From an uncultured Muribaculaceae bacterium (GTDB lineage Bacteria; Bacteroidota; Bacteroidia; Bacteroidales; Muribaculaceae): a stretch of DNA of 64,000 nt. A program made the position numbers and the translations under genes. The notes beneath the pieces are model-generated. The model ran no database searches, was not told where the DNA came from, and saw nothing but the letters and a program-made list of their open reading frames with translations. Shown here piece by piece: positions 45,161-54,284 of the stretch (within the stretch, counting starts at the first letter, position 1; each line of letters begins with the position of its first letter). The DNA lies in the NCBI GenBank assembly GCA_910579845.1, contig CAJTWL010000012.1, forward strand, positions 1-64,000. Direction: 5' to 3'.

Positions 45161-46582
45161 ATGGAAGGAATTTTCAGCTACATTATAGGATTGGGCGCCG
45201 CTGTCATGATGCCGGTAATCTTTACGATTCTCGGGGTGTGTATCGGTATCCGTTTTGGCGACGCCTTGAAGAGCGGTCTCAAAGTAGGTGTGGGCTTTGT
45301 GGGACTGTCAATTGTAACAGCATTGCTGACATCCGCACTCGGTCCCGCTCTTGATAAGGTTGTAGAGATATATCAACTGCAATTGCGTGTGTTTGATATG
45401 GGATGGCCCGCCGCCGCATCCGTGGCATACAATACTGCTGTCGGAGCAATGATCATACCGGTATGCTTGGGAGTGAATATACTTATGCTGCTTACCAAAA
45501 CTACCCGAACAGTCAATATCGACCTATGGAATTACTGGCATTTTGCCTTTATCGGCGCTGTCATCTATTTTGCGAGCGACTCATTGGCGTGGGGATTCTT
45601 TGGCGCGATTGTATGTTACATAATCACGCTGATTATTGCAGATATGACAGCTCTGAAATTTCAGAGATTCTATAAGGATATGGACGGAATCTCTATCCCG
45701 CAGCCATTCTGTGCCGGTTTTGCACCTATCGCGTGGCTTGTCAATAAAGGGTTGGACAGAATCCCGGGTATAAGTAAACTGGAAATTGATGCGGAAGGGA
45801 TGAAGAGGAAATTCGGACTCCTTGGAGAACCGTTATTCCTCGGTGTGGTGGTTGGTATGGCAATCGGTTGCCTGACTTGTGAGTCAGGGGTGCAGATTGT
45901 GGACAAGATCCCGTATATTTTAGGACTCGGCATCAAGATGGGTGCCGTCATGGAGCTTATACCGAGGGTTACTGTCTTGTTCATCGAGGGTCTGAAACCT
46001 ATCAGCGATGCTACCCGCGAACTTATCGCACGCCGCTTCAAAGGTGCCGACGGTCTTAATATAGGTATGAGTCCGGCTCTTGTAATAGGTAATCCGACTA
46101 CTCTTGTTGTATCCCTGATTCTGATACCTGTATCATTGGTTCTCGCTGTGATACTTCCGGGCAATCAATTCCTGCCGCTTGCCTCCCTTGCCGGCATCTT
46201 CTATCTATTTCCATTGGTCCTGCCCTTTACCCGAGGAAATGTGTTCAAGACATTTATAGTGGGATTAATCGTGATTGTCATGGGTTTGTATATGGTTACA
46301 AATATGGCTGAGTGGTTCACGCTTGCCGCCCGCGATGTCTATGCCGCAACTGAAGATTCTGCCGTTGCCATACCTGACGGTTTCAGTGGAGGTTCACTTG
46401 ATTTTGCCGGAAGTCCGTTGGCATGGTGCGTTTTTAAACTTGTGCACAATCTGAAATGGATAGGGACAGGTTTGCTGATAGCGGGCACGATGGCTTTGAT
46501 GTGGTGGAACAGAATGCTTATCATCCGTAATCGAAACGCCATGATTGCCAATGATTCGGACAAAATCGAGACAATAGAATAA
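45161..46582 (+). CDS. Galactitol-type PTS EIIC membrane permease (orphan)
   Basis: A 473-residue polytopic membrane protein with about 10-12 hydrophobic segments. It matches the galactitol (GatC) class of EIIC proteins: FSYIIGLGAAVMMPVIFTILGVCIG, FVGLSIVTALLTSALGPA, VFDMGWPAAASVAYNTAVGAMIIP, and GNPTTLVVSLILIP. In classical PTS systems EIIC works with EIIA, EIIB, EI and HPr, none of which is present in this window. Its place between kduD and the PL8 lyase suggests it carries unsaturated uronate, 2-keto-3-deoxygluconate or a related acid across the inner membrane. The transported sugar and energy source are inference. Confidence 0.85.
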   Translation: MEGIFSYIIGLGAAVMMPVIFTILGVCIGIRFGDALKSGLKVGVGFVGLSIVTALLTSALGPALDKVVEIYQLQLRVFDMGWPAAASVAYNTAVGAMIIPVCLGVNILMLLTKTTRTVNIDLWNYWHFAFIGAVIYFASDSLAWGFFGAIVCYIITLIIADMTALKFQRFYKDMDGISIPQPFCAGFAPIAWLVNKGLDRIPGISKLEIDAEGMKRKFGLLGEPLFLGVVVGMAIGCLTCESGVQIVDKIPYILGLGIKMGAVMELIPRVTVLFIEGLKPISDATRELIARRFKGADGLNIGMSPALVIGNPTTLVVSLILIPVSLVLAVILPGNQFLPLASLAGIFYLFPLVLPFTRGNVFKTFIVGLIVIVMGLYMVTNMAEWFTLAARDVYAATEDSAVAIPDGFSGGSLDFAGSPLAWCVFKLVHNLKWIGTGLLIAGTMALMWWNRMLIIRNRNAMIANDSDKIETIE

Positions 46583-46603
46583 AATATATCTAAATTATAA
46601 ATC

Positions 46604-49600
46604 ATGAAAACAAAACTCAAATTAAATTCATCCTTGGGTAAGGTTCTGGCTATTGGCGGTTTAGTCGCCTTGTGCTCTCAAGTAAGCATGGCTCAGACCT
46701 ATTCATTTGAGGATTCGAAGTTGCCTGCCAACTGGACAGTGGAAAATGCAGCAGTTTCTTTTACTTCCGAGCATTCGACGGATGCGGATGTTGCACTTGT
46801 TGTAGAGGTGGCGCCGGGGCAGACAGGTGTGATAAACTGTCCGTTCCCTACACCGAAGAAACAAACGAATGCCAAGTATAATTTCCATGTGGAAATTTAT
46901 AGTTCCAAAATCACAGAGACACCTCTTGTCGTGAATTTTTATGATGAAGATGGAGAACTTCATTTAAGTGGTAATGCTGTAATGAATTACAAGGGATGGA
47001 TGCCTTATTATCGATCATATACCAAAGATTATGGTGTTAATGGTATGACCAAGAAGGCAGCCAGAATGTCTATCAGTATTGACAACAGCTCATCTGCAGA
47101 ACCGGTAAAATTATGTTTCGACAATTGGAAACTCGATGCAAACATGTCATCTGTTCTTGCGCTTCCTATCAGTGTAAAGGATGTGGGAAATCTCTCTAAC
47201 CAGACTCAGCAGCCGCTTATGCTCTATTCCTATTCATATAAAGCGGCTCATGAAGTCCCGCTGGCACCTGCGACAGCAGAGGAAAAGGCGGCAATGGCGT
47301 CGATAAAGGCATCTCTTCCTTTGGCTCCGGATGCAACCGATACAGATATTGCGGCGGCCCGCACATTTGTGCAGGGTCTCAATATAAAACGTAATGCGGA
47401 TGGTTCGGTCAAGGCAGACCGCATCATTGCCAAAGCATCCGATTATAAAAGGGATAATGAAGTGATGGTGCTTCAACATCTGAACGCATTGGCGGCTTCT
47501 GATGATCCTTCAGACTCCAAGATGTTTACAGACTTTATGGATGCTGTGCTTGATGCCAATATCTTCTATAGATTTCCACAATTGAAATGGAGCACCTATG
47601 AGGATGTGCGCCTTATTCCCCGTCTGATGCTCTGTCTTGTTCCGAAAATGAATGACGCACAAATAACGGAATGGCTGAAGAACGTGCGATGGATAACCGA
47701 AGAGGGATGGTCCAATGCTCCGCTGGACTATTTTGCAAATAAATACAATTCGGATATTCTTTATCTTTGCGGGGGTAGCAACTACTACCTCAGTTGTGCG
47801 GTGAATGATCCCGATCCGGATGTCGCTGCCCGTGAAATGAGATCTTTCAAAAAGATGCTCGAACTTGTTCTCACTCCGGTTTCCGGTGGCTATGAAATTA
47901 TGAAGCCGGATGGCTGCGGATATCATCATGGAGTACATTATAACAATTATATGTACTCCTTCAACCCATGGGTGACATCTGCCTATATCTTGAAAGACAC
48001 GCCATTCTGCGTCGGGAAACAGGCATATGACAGAATCAAGGCTGCAATTCTGACATGTTACTCAATGTCAAATAGAAGCACACCTTATTCCAATCCTGAT
48101 GACCCTGCCGATCCAACCAATAATCTCTATGCAAAAAGTCTTGCGGGTCGCCATCCTTTTGACAGCGGTCAGGTCAACCAATTCTTCCCCGATATTTTCA
48201 GACAGACAATAGAACTTTCAAGTAAATATTATGGCGGGTCTCCTGATCCGGAACTTGCCGCGGCATACAATTATTATACAATGACCGATACATATCAGGT
48301 ACCGGTAAAGGATTTTACAGGCTTCTATCAATATAATTACAGCCCGATAGGTGTATATCGCACTGATGATTGGGTAGTGACCATGCGTTGTCCGACGACT
48401 GCGGCCTGGGGTGCGGAGATTTATTCAAACAAGAATCGTTTCGGACGCTATCAGTCCACCGGTTCCATGGAGGTGATGTATAATGGACGCAAATCAAATT
48501 CCGGTATGCCTCTTGTCGCCGCCGGATATGACTGGAATGTTGTTCCCGGAACTACCACTATCCATTATACAGACTGGAAATCCATGCTTCCGAATGGCAA
48601 CATCACCACCCGTTTCGACCAATTCTCTGAAACGACAGATTATTCAGGCGCTTTGGCTTGGAATCTGGGCAAAGCGGGAATCTTCTCTTGCGAGTATGAA
48701 CAGTCGGATGCACATAGCAACGGAAGTGTATGCTATACGGAAGCTGAGTCAACTCATCTTAAATTTCATAAAACAATTCTCGCGGTAGATGGAATGCTCT
48801 TCAATATGGGATCGGACATATCGACCAAAGGAGAATATAACGACAGCTGGATTACAGCTACCAATCTCTTTCAGGAAGTGGGTGATGACCTGAAAGATTT
48901 CAGTGTAAACGGCGACATGATGAGCCGCAATGCAGATGCAAAGAATCTGGATTGCAATTCACGTAATGTATGGATGGTATCGCCGAAAGGGACAGGTATC
49001 ATCGTCCCTAAAGGTAATAGAAATGTAGTTGTCAAATATGGAACACAGGAAGGTCCTCATGGAGATGGCGCTACTTATGACACTGCTCCCGAGACAGCTG
49101 TAGGGGCGAAAGCTTATATCAATCACGGTGTCAAGGTGAGTGATGAGAAATATTCGTATATTATGGTGCCAGGAACCTCTGCCGAGACGCTGAAAGGTTC
49201 GGTCGATGAATATGTAGACCGTTTTAATGTGATTTCCAATGAAGGAAGTTTCCATGGTATCTATTATAAACCACAGGCTCTGACAGCTTTGTCATTTTAT
49301 GCTCCTACGGAAAATACCGGACTCGATTTCATAAAGAGTATTAATTCCCAGATGCTTGTGATGCACCAGAAGCAGTCTGACGGTCATATGGCTCTTGCTT
49401 TATGCTGTCCGAACCTGCATCCAACCCGTCTAAGTTCGACTCTTTGTGACTGGACTTCTTCCGGCACGGAAGCAACCGTTACAGTTGACGGAGAATGGAA
49501 ATATGACGGAGATGCAAAGAATGCATTTGTGTCGGCAGCCAATGGTTCGACCGTTATCAATGTCGCACTCAACGACGGATTTCCGGTATATCTTGATCTC

Positions 49601-49873
49601 AGACCTGTCGGATCAGGTGTGAATGAATTGAGTATCGGAAACCTCAATGCTAAAGTATCTTCACACGGCGATGAGATTACGGTTTCTCTTTCCGGCACAT
49701 CCGAAGGTGATGTCGCTGTAGATGTTTATGACATGAACGGCATGAATATAGGTAAAGCAATGATTGCCGCAGGCTCAAATGAATGCCGTGTAAATGCGGC
49801 AGCTTCTTCTGCTGTGAATATTGTACGTATCACATCAAGCAACGAGGTGAAGACAGTTAAGGTTATCAGATAG
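46604..49873 (+). CDS. PL8 chondroitin ABC-type lyase, secreted
   Basis: A 1089-residue secreted lyase (signal LAIGGLVALCSQVSMAQ). Compared with Proteus chondroitinase ABC, the catalytic residues line up as His442 (GYHHGVHYNNY), Tyr449, Arg516 (SLAGRHPFDSG) and Glu605 (WGAEIYSNKNRFGRYQS). The order is an N-terminal carbohydrate-binding-like domain (about 30-180), the alpha/alpha toroid (about 225-560) and beta-sandwich domains (about 570-1000). It should cut chondroitin, dermatan or hyaluronan chains. The last 60 residues (VDVYDMNGMNIGKAM through KTVKVIR) look like a T9SS-type sorting domain, implying surface export. No sulfatase gene is nearby. Confidence 0.9.
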   Translation: MKTKLKLNSSLGKVLAIGGLVALCSQVSMAQTYSFEDSKLPANWTVENAAVSFTSEHSTDADVALVVEVAPGQTGVINCPFPTPKKQTNAKYNFHVEIYSSKITETPLVVNFYDEDGELHLSGNAVMNYKGWMPYYRSYTKDYGVNGMTKKAARMSISIDNSSSAEPVKLCFDNWKLDANMSSVLALPISVKDVGNLSNQTQQPLMLYSYSYKAAHEVPLAPATAEEKAAMASIKASLPLAPDATDTDIAAARTFVQGLNIKRNADGSVKADRIIAKASDYKRDNEVMVLQHLNALAASDDPSDSKMFTDFMDAVLDANIFYRFPQLKWSTYEDVRLIPRLMLCLVPKMNDAQITEWLKNVRWITEEGWSNAPLDYFANKYNSDILYLCGGSNYYLSCAVNDPDPDVAAREMRSFKKMLELVLTPVSGGYEIMKPDGCGYHHGVHYNNYMYSFNPWVTSAYILKDTPFCVGKQAYDRIKAAILTCYSMSNRSTPYSNPDDPADPTNNLYAKSLAGRHPFDSGQVNQFFPDIFRQTIELSSKYYGGSPDPELAAAYNYYTMTDTYQVPVKDFTGFYQYNYSPIGVYRTDDWVVTMRCPTTAAWGAEIYSNKNRFGRYQSTGSMEVMYNGRKSNSGMPLVAAGYDWNVVPGTTTIHYTDWKSMLPNGNITTRFDQFSETTDYSGALAWNLGKAGIFSCEYEQSDAHSNGSVCYTEAESTHLKFHKTILAVDGMLFNMGSDISTKGEYNDSWITATNLFQEVGDDLKDFSVNGDMMSRNADAKNLDCNSRNVWMVSPKGTGIIVPKGNRNVVVKYGTQEGPHGDGATYDTAPETAVGAKAYINHGVKVSDEKYSYIMVPGTSAETLKGSVDEYVDRFNVISNEGSFHGIYYKPQALTALSFYAPTENTGLDFIKSINSQMLVMHQKQSDGHMALALCCPNLHPTRLSSTLCDWTSSGTEATVTVDGEWKYDGDAKNAFVSAANGSTVINVALNDGFPVYLDLRPVGSGVNELSIGNLNAKVSSHGDEITVSLSGTSEGDVAVDVYDMNGMNIGKAMIAAGSNECRVNAAASSAVNIVRITSSNEVKTVKVIR

Positions 49874-49925
49874 ATTGATAAGAGGTAAAAAAGACAGTTA
49901 TTATTGGGTTTAATCAGGTAGGTCT

Positions 49926-49961
49926 GCATTTAGAGCTTATTTTTAAACAAGCTCTAAATGC
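49926..49961 (+). terminator. Hairpin between PL8 and kdgK
   Basis: GCATTTAGAGCTT (49926-49938) pairs perfectly with AAGCTCTAAATGC (49949-49961) over a 10-nt loop. No T run follows. It may attenuate transcription or protect the 3' end of the lyase message. Confidence 0.5.
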
Positions 49962-50008
49962 CAGCTTATCTGATTACTGATATAGTTTTTTTAAGTAGTT
50001 AATAAATA

Positions 50009-51031
50009 ATGAGTAAGATTGTAACGTTGGGAGAGATTATGTTGAGACTCTCACCTATGGGATGCAACCGATTTATTCAGGTTGATTCTTTTGACGTACA
50101 GTGGGGTGGAGGTGAGGCGAATGTTGCCGTAAGTTGTGCAAACTATGGTCATAAGGCTTATTTTGTCAGCAAATTGCCGGAACATGAGATCGGACAGGCG
50201 GCCGTGAATGCCCTCCGTCGTTATGGTGTTGATACTGAATATATTGTTCGTGGAGGCAATAGGGTCGGAATATATTATTGCGAGACAGGAGCTTCGATGC
50301 GTGCTTCAAAAGTGATTTATGATCGCGCCGGATCAGCAATCGCCGAGGCGACTCCCGCAGATTTTGACTTTGACGCCATCATGGAGGGTGCCGATTGGTT
50401 CCACTGGAGCGGTATCACACCGGCAATCAGTGATTCGGCTGCAGAACTTGTAAGACTCGCGTGTGAGGCCGCCAGACGTAATGGAGTGACAATAAGTTGT
50501 GATCTCAATTTCCGGAAGAAACTATGGACTAAGGAGAAAGCCCAGAGTATCATGCGCCCGTTGATGCAGTATGTAGATGTCTGCATCGGTAATGAGGAGG
50601 ATGCGGAGATGTGCTTGGGTTTCAAGCCGTCGGCTGATGTGGAGTCGGGTCTTACAGATGCCGAGGGATACAAGGGAATCTTCAGGGAGATGGCAGATGA
50701 ATTCGGCTTTAAGTATGTGTCATCTACTCTTAGGGAGTCTTTCTCGGCGACCCATAACGGATGGAAGGCTATGATTTATGACGGAACCGAATTCTATCAA
50801 AGCAAGCGATACGAAATCAACCCGATTATAGATCGTGTGGGTGGAGGAGATGCTTTCTCCGGTGGCTTGATCCATGGTCTGCTGACTATGGACACTCCGA
50901 GTGAGGCTTTGGAGTTTGCAGTGTCGGCATCCGCACTTAAGCAGACGATTCCGGGAGATTTTAATCTTGTTACAGAGTCGGAGGTGAAGACTCTTGCAGG
51001 AGGTTCGGCAAACGGAAGAGTACAACGTTAA
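50009..51031 (+). CDS. kdgK: 2-keto-3-deoxygluconate kinase (PfkB family)
   Basis: A 340-residue ribokinase-type sugar kinase. The opening IVTLGEIMLRLSP with GGGEANVAVSCANYGHKAYFVSKLP is the PfkB N-terminal signature, and DRVGGGDAFSGGLIHGL carries the catalytic Asp of the second signature. It phosphorylates 2-keto-3-deoxygluconate to KDPG. The specificity call rests on its position: KDPG aldolase follows directly (ATG 14 bp beyond the stop), then kduI. The 135-bp gap upstream holds a hairpin. Confidence 0.92.
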   Translation: MSKIVTLGEIMLRLSPMGCNRFIQVDSFDVQWGGGEANVAVSCANYGHKAYFVSKLPEHEIGQAAVNALRRYGVDTEYIVRGGNRVGIYYCETGASMRASKVIYDRAGSAIAEATPADFDFDAIMEGADWFHWSGITPAISDSAAELVRLACEAARRNGVTISCDLNFRKKLWTKEKAQSIMRPLMQYVDVCIGNEEDAEMCLGFKPSADVESGLTDAEGYKGIFREMADEFGFKYVSSTLRESFSATHNGWKAMIYDGTEFYQSKRYEINPIIDRVGGGDAFSGGLIHGLLTMDTPSEALEFAVSASALKQTIPGDFNLVTESEVKTLAGGSANGRVQR

Positions 51032-51044
51032 TTTCTTAGAAGAT

Positions 51045-51713
51045 ATGCCAAAATATGATAAAATAGCCGTGCTGTCGAAGATTGCCGAGGCACCTGTGGT
51101 ACCCGTGTTTTACCATAGTGTTCCGGCAGTGGCATGCAATGTCGTCAAAGCGTGTTATGACGGAGGCGTGAGGGTGTTTGAATTTACCAATCGCGGGGAT
51201 TTCGCACATGAGGTTTTTGTCGAAGTGGTGAAATTTGCAGCAGAGAGGTGTCCCGGTCTCGTTGTCGGTGTCGGATCTGTGGTTGATCCGGCTACAGCGG
51301 CCATGTATATACAGAATGGCGCTTCTTTTATTGTAGGTCCGCTTTTTAATAAAGAGGTAGCTGCTGTCTGCAACCGCAGGTGTGTGCCTTATGTGCCGGG
51401 ATGCGGAACTGTGTCGGAGGTCGGCAATGCTCAGGAAGCGGGCTGTGATTTATGCAAGGTTTTCCCCGGTGATGTGCTTGGTCCCAAGTTTGTGAAGGGG
51501 TTGCTTGCTCCTATGCCTTGGTCGAAACTGATGGTTACCGGAGGTGTCGAACCGAAGGAGGAGAATCTCAGGGAGTGGTTCAAGGCAGGTGTTTATTGTG
51601 TAGGAATGGGGTCAAAACTGTTTCCTAAGGAGAGAATAGAGGCATGCGACTGGCAGTATATTACAGATAAATGTAGATTTACACTTGAAAAATCAAATGA
51701 GTTTAAGAAATGA
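51045..51713 (+). CDS. eda: KDPG aldolase (2-dehydro-3-deoxyphosphogluconate aldolase)
   Basis: A 222-residue class I aldolase that splits KDPG to pyruvate and glyceraldehyde 3-phosphate. The Schiff-base lysine is in [19 protein letters not shown], and the phosphate loop is in [33 protein letters not shown]. The frame extends to 50994, overlapping kdgK, but ATG at 51045 ([19 protein letters not shown]) is the conventional start. The stop overlaps the kduI start as ATGA, so the two are translationally coupled. Confidence 0.94.
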   Translation: MPKYDKIAVLSKIAEAPVVPVFYHSVPAVACNVVKACYDGGVRVFEFTNRGDFAHEVFVEVVKFAAERCPGLVVGVGSVVDPATAAMYIQNGASFIVGPLFNKEVAAVCNRRCVPYVPGCGTVSEVGNAQEAGCDLCKVFPGDVLGPKFVKGLLAPMPWSKLMVTGGVEPKEENLREWFKAGVYCVGMGSKLFPKERIEACDWQYITDKCRFTLEKSNEFKK

Positions 51714-52630
51714 AAAAGGTATTAGCATATTTATTTATATCGACCGTGGCGATTGCCGCCGGAGCCGAGACATCGTATTCCATCCAACGGGCTTGTCATC
51801 CCGATGATGTTAAAGGGTACGACACAAAACAATTGCGCTCTCGTTTCATGATGCCGAATGTGATGGAGCAGGACAAGATAAATCTTACCTATTCCCTTTA
51901 CGACCGTCTGATTTTCGGCGGTGTGGTGCCTGTTGAAAAAACAGTTCTGCTGGAGACCATTGAACCGCTCAAGTCCGATTATTTTCTTGAAAGACGCGAG
52001 TTGGGTGTAATCAATGTAGGCGGTGACGGAATTGTGAATGTGGACGGCAAGGAGTATGAGCTGCATTTCAAGGATGCGTTGTATGTGGGAAGAGGTAAGA
52101 AGAATGTGACTTTCCGTTCGAAGAATCTGTCAGATCCGGCACGCTTCTATATCAATTCAGCTCCTGCCCACAAGAGCTATAAGACTCAGCTGATCACTAT
52201 TGACGGTCGCAAGGGGACTCTGAAGTCCAACACTTTCCCTGCCGGAAAACCGGAGGAAAGCAACGACAGGGTCATCAATCAGCTGATTGTCGCCAATGTG
52301 CTTGAAGAGGGTCCCTGTCAGCTGCAGATGGGGTTGACAGAGTTGAAACCCGGTTCAGTATGGAATACAATGCCTGCGCATACCCATGACCGTCGCGTCG
52401 AGGCTTATTTTTACTTCAATGTGCCGGAGGGGAATGCAATATGCCATTTTATGGGAGAGCCTCAAGAGGAGCGCATTATATGGCTTCACAATGAGCAAGC
52501 GGTTATGTCGCCGGAATGGTCCATACATGCCGCTGCAGGCACATCTAACTATATGTTTATATGGGGTATGGGTGGAGAAAATCTTGATTATAACGACATG
52601 GATAAAGTGCCTTACACAGAAATGAAATAA
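51710..52630 (+). CDS. kduI: 5-keto-4-deoxyuronate isomerase KduI with an N-terminal signal peptide
   Basis: Isomerises 4-deoxy-5-keto-uronate to 3-deoxy-2,5-hexodiulosonate. The cupin metal ligands are His224, His226, Glu231 ([16 protein letters not shown]) and His273 ([12 protein letters not shown]). The landmark [23 protein letters not shown] marks the normal KduI N-terminus. Ahead of it sits [20 protein letters not shown], a good Sec-type signal with an AGA-like cleavage site. KduI is usually cytoplasmic and begins near the His-Pro motif. The start is fixed by the ATGA overlap with eda and no other ATG lies before the domain. Export to the periplasm is therefore implied. Confidence 0.92.
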   Translation: MKKVLAYLFISTVAIAAGAETSYSIQRACHPDDVKGYDTKQLRSRFMMPNVMEQDKINLTYSLYDRLIFGGVVPVEKTVLLETIEPLKSDYFLERRELGVINVGGDGIVNVDGKEYELHFKDALYVGRGKKNVTFRSKNLSDPARFYINSAPAHKSYKTQLITIDGRKGTLKSNTFPAGKPEESNDRVINQLIVANVLEEGPCQLQMGLTELKPGSVWNTMPAHTHDRRVEAYFYFNVPEGNAICHFMGEPQEERIIWLHNEQAVMSPEWSIHAAAGTSNYMFIWGMGGENLDYNDMDKVPYTEMK

Positions 52631-52657
52631 ATGCACTGATACCGGACGGACAATAAA

Positions 52658-52691
52658 AAATAGAGGAGCGTCATTCGACGTTCCTCTATTT
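52658..52691. terminator. Bidirectional terminator between kduI and slyD
   Basis: The 15-bp stem AAATAGAGGAGCGTC (52658-52672) and GACGTTCCTCTATTT (52677-52691), with one G-T wobble and a 4-nt ATTC loop, is flanked by A and T runs. It lies between convergent genes. Confidence 0.88.
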
Positions 52692-52711
52692 TTGCCTATC
52701 CCTTTGGAGAA

Positions 52712-53260
52712 TCAGTGGCAGCAGCCGTCACCGCAGCCTCCATCGCCACAGGAGCCTCCTCCGCAGCAACCTCCACAACCTCCTGTCGGATGTATCTCCT
52801 CTTCGGTGGCAGGTCTGACTTCATCAATAACCCCTTTGTATGTTACAGTGAGCCCTGCGAAGGGATGGTTGAAATCCATTTTTACTTTGTCACCGATCTC
52901 GAGGACTTTGCCTGATACGCGGTAACCTTCGGCTGTCATCATCGGGAGATCGGCTCCCACTTTTACTTCCTCGACAAGTTTGCCGTCCTGCATGAATATC
53001 TCTTTGTCGAGCTCCAGAATGTTCTGATCGCTGCGCGGTCCGAATGCCGCCTCCATAGGGAGTGTGATGTCAAATTTATCTCCAGCCTTCAGTCCGTCAA
53101 TAGCGGCTATAAGACCGGGTACAACGGTCTCAGACGTTCCGAATACCATCTGGTCGGGAGCATCCTTGGGAGTTTCGAAAAGTAAATTGCCGTTTTCTGC
53201 GTCGGTAAGTTTGTAGGAATACTTCACAAACATACCGGGTTCTATCTTATATTCTGCCAT
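52712..53260 (-). CDS. slyD: SlyD-type FKBP peptidyl-prolyl isomerase with Cys/Gly/His tail
   Basis: A 182-residue cytoplasmic foldase. The FKBP half reads MFVKYSYKLTDAENGNLLFE and FGTSETVVPGLIAAIDGLKAGDKFDITLP, with the insert-in-flap region EAAFGPRSDQNILELDKEIF and return DFNHPFAGLTVTYKGVI, as in SlyD. The C-terminal tail (about 158-182, GGCGGCCGGGSCGDGGCGDGCCH) has eight cysteines, in keeping with nickel or zinc binding in SlyD tails. It combines prolyl isomerase and metal-handling roles. Confidence 0.93.
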   Translation of the reverse strand: MAEYKIEPGMFVKYSYKLTDAENGNLLFETPKDAPDQMVFGTSETVVPGLIAAIDGLKAGDKFDITLPMEAAFGPRSDQNILELDKEIFMQDGKLVEEVKVGADLPMMTAEGYRVSGKVLEIGDKVKMDFNHPFAGLTVTYKGVIDEVRPATEEEIHPTGGCGGCCGGGSCGDGGCGDGCCH

Positions 53261-53327
53261 AGTTTCAGATTTTAGTAAATTCTTATTAATGTTTTTATTG
53301 ATGTAAATAAAACAATTGGTGTGCCAA

Positions 53328-54098
53328 TTATTCCGGATGCTTCAGATCATATTGTTGTTGTGGAATGATAATATTGAAATAGAAACCCTGTGCGGTTTTG
53401 TCACGCTTGGTTTTGTTTGTCTCGTCGGGAACAACGGTCAGGTAGTCGTATCCCGGTTCGATGAACTGTGCATCCGTTGCCTCATATCCGAGCAACTGCA
53501 CCATATCATATTCGTGCATCGGGGAGATCACATACCATGCGTTATCCACATTCTCACCCGTTCCGGTACTCTTTATAGCTCCCAAAAGGTGCTCAAGTCT
53601 GTATTCCCATATTTTAGCGCTCATATCCTTGCGTTTCTCTTTAAGCACATGTACGAGGAATGACATCTGGCGAAGGTCGAAAGGATTGTCTTCAAGAGCG
53701 AGCTGTGCATATTTTCGGATTGTATCAATCTCCTCTTTTGTATGTTTGGTCTTGGTGCGTAGATCATCGGTTTTGCTTGCATACGGTGAGACACGATAGG
53801 GGTCGAAATCCTCCTGGAACATATATCCGAGATAGAAGTGACGATATTCATCATTAGTCATTGTAGTATCGTTACTTTCATATTTCCTTTTCAGTTTAGG
53901 GAAATAATATGGAGATTTGGGGTCGAGAGTAACTTTCTTTATCTGTTCAAGATCGGGTTTGACGACTGTGATTTTTCTTTTATTGGCATTCGGGTCAGCC
54001 ATGTTCGGTCTTGTCTGTGCAGTGATGCCACATATATCGATAAACATCAATGTGCTGATAATCAAGGCAAATAATATTGTGGTCGGGTTATTCCTCAT
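53328..54098 (-). CDS. DUF4919 secreted protein
   Basis: A 256-residue protein with a signal peptide (TTILFALIISTLMFIDICGITAQ). The mature part has helical blocks (YFPKLKRKYESNDTTMTNDEYRHFYLGYMFQEDFDPY, AQLALEDNPFDLRQMSFLVHVL) and a beta-rich end with the metal-like EPGYDYLTVV and GFYFNIIIPQQQYDL. This is the DUF4919 pattern of Bacteroidota. No function is known to me. It is co-directional with slyD, 67 bp upstream of it. Confidence 0.8.
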   Translation of the reverse strand: MRNNPTTILFALIISTLMFIDICGITAQTRPNMADPNANKRKITVVKPDLEQIKKVTLDPKSPYYFPKLKRKYESNDTTMTNDEYRHFYLGYMFQEDFDPYRVSPYASKTDDLRTKTKHTKEEIDTIRKYAQLALEDNPFDLRQMSFLVHVLKEKRKDMSAKIWEYRLEHLLGAIKSTGTGENVDNAWYVISPMHEYDMVQLLGYEATDAQFIEPGYDYLTVVPDETNKTKRDKTAQGFYFNIIIPQQQYDLKHPE

Positions 54099-54284
54099 AA
54101 TATATCATAGGTTTGAGAGATGAATCAAATCATTCTCTATTGCAAAAATAATATCTTCTCCTCTATTTTGAAAATCCATTCTCTTTTTAGACACCGGTAA
54201 TCCCCAAAAGTTTAGAAACTGTTTTATTTTAGAGAGGGTTTTATAGGATAGTAATAATAAGGATTAATTTTATCGAAGAAGTTG

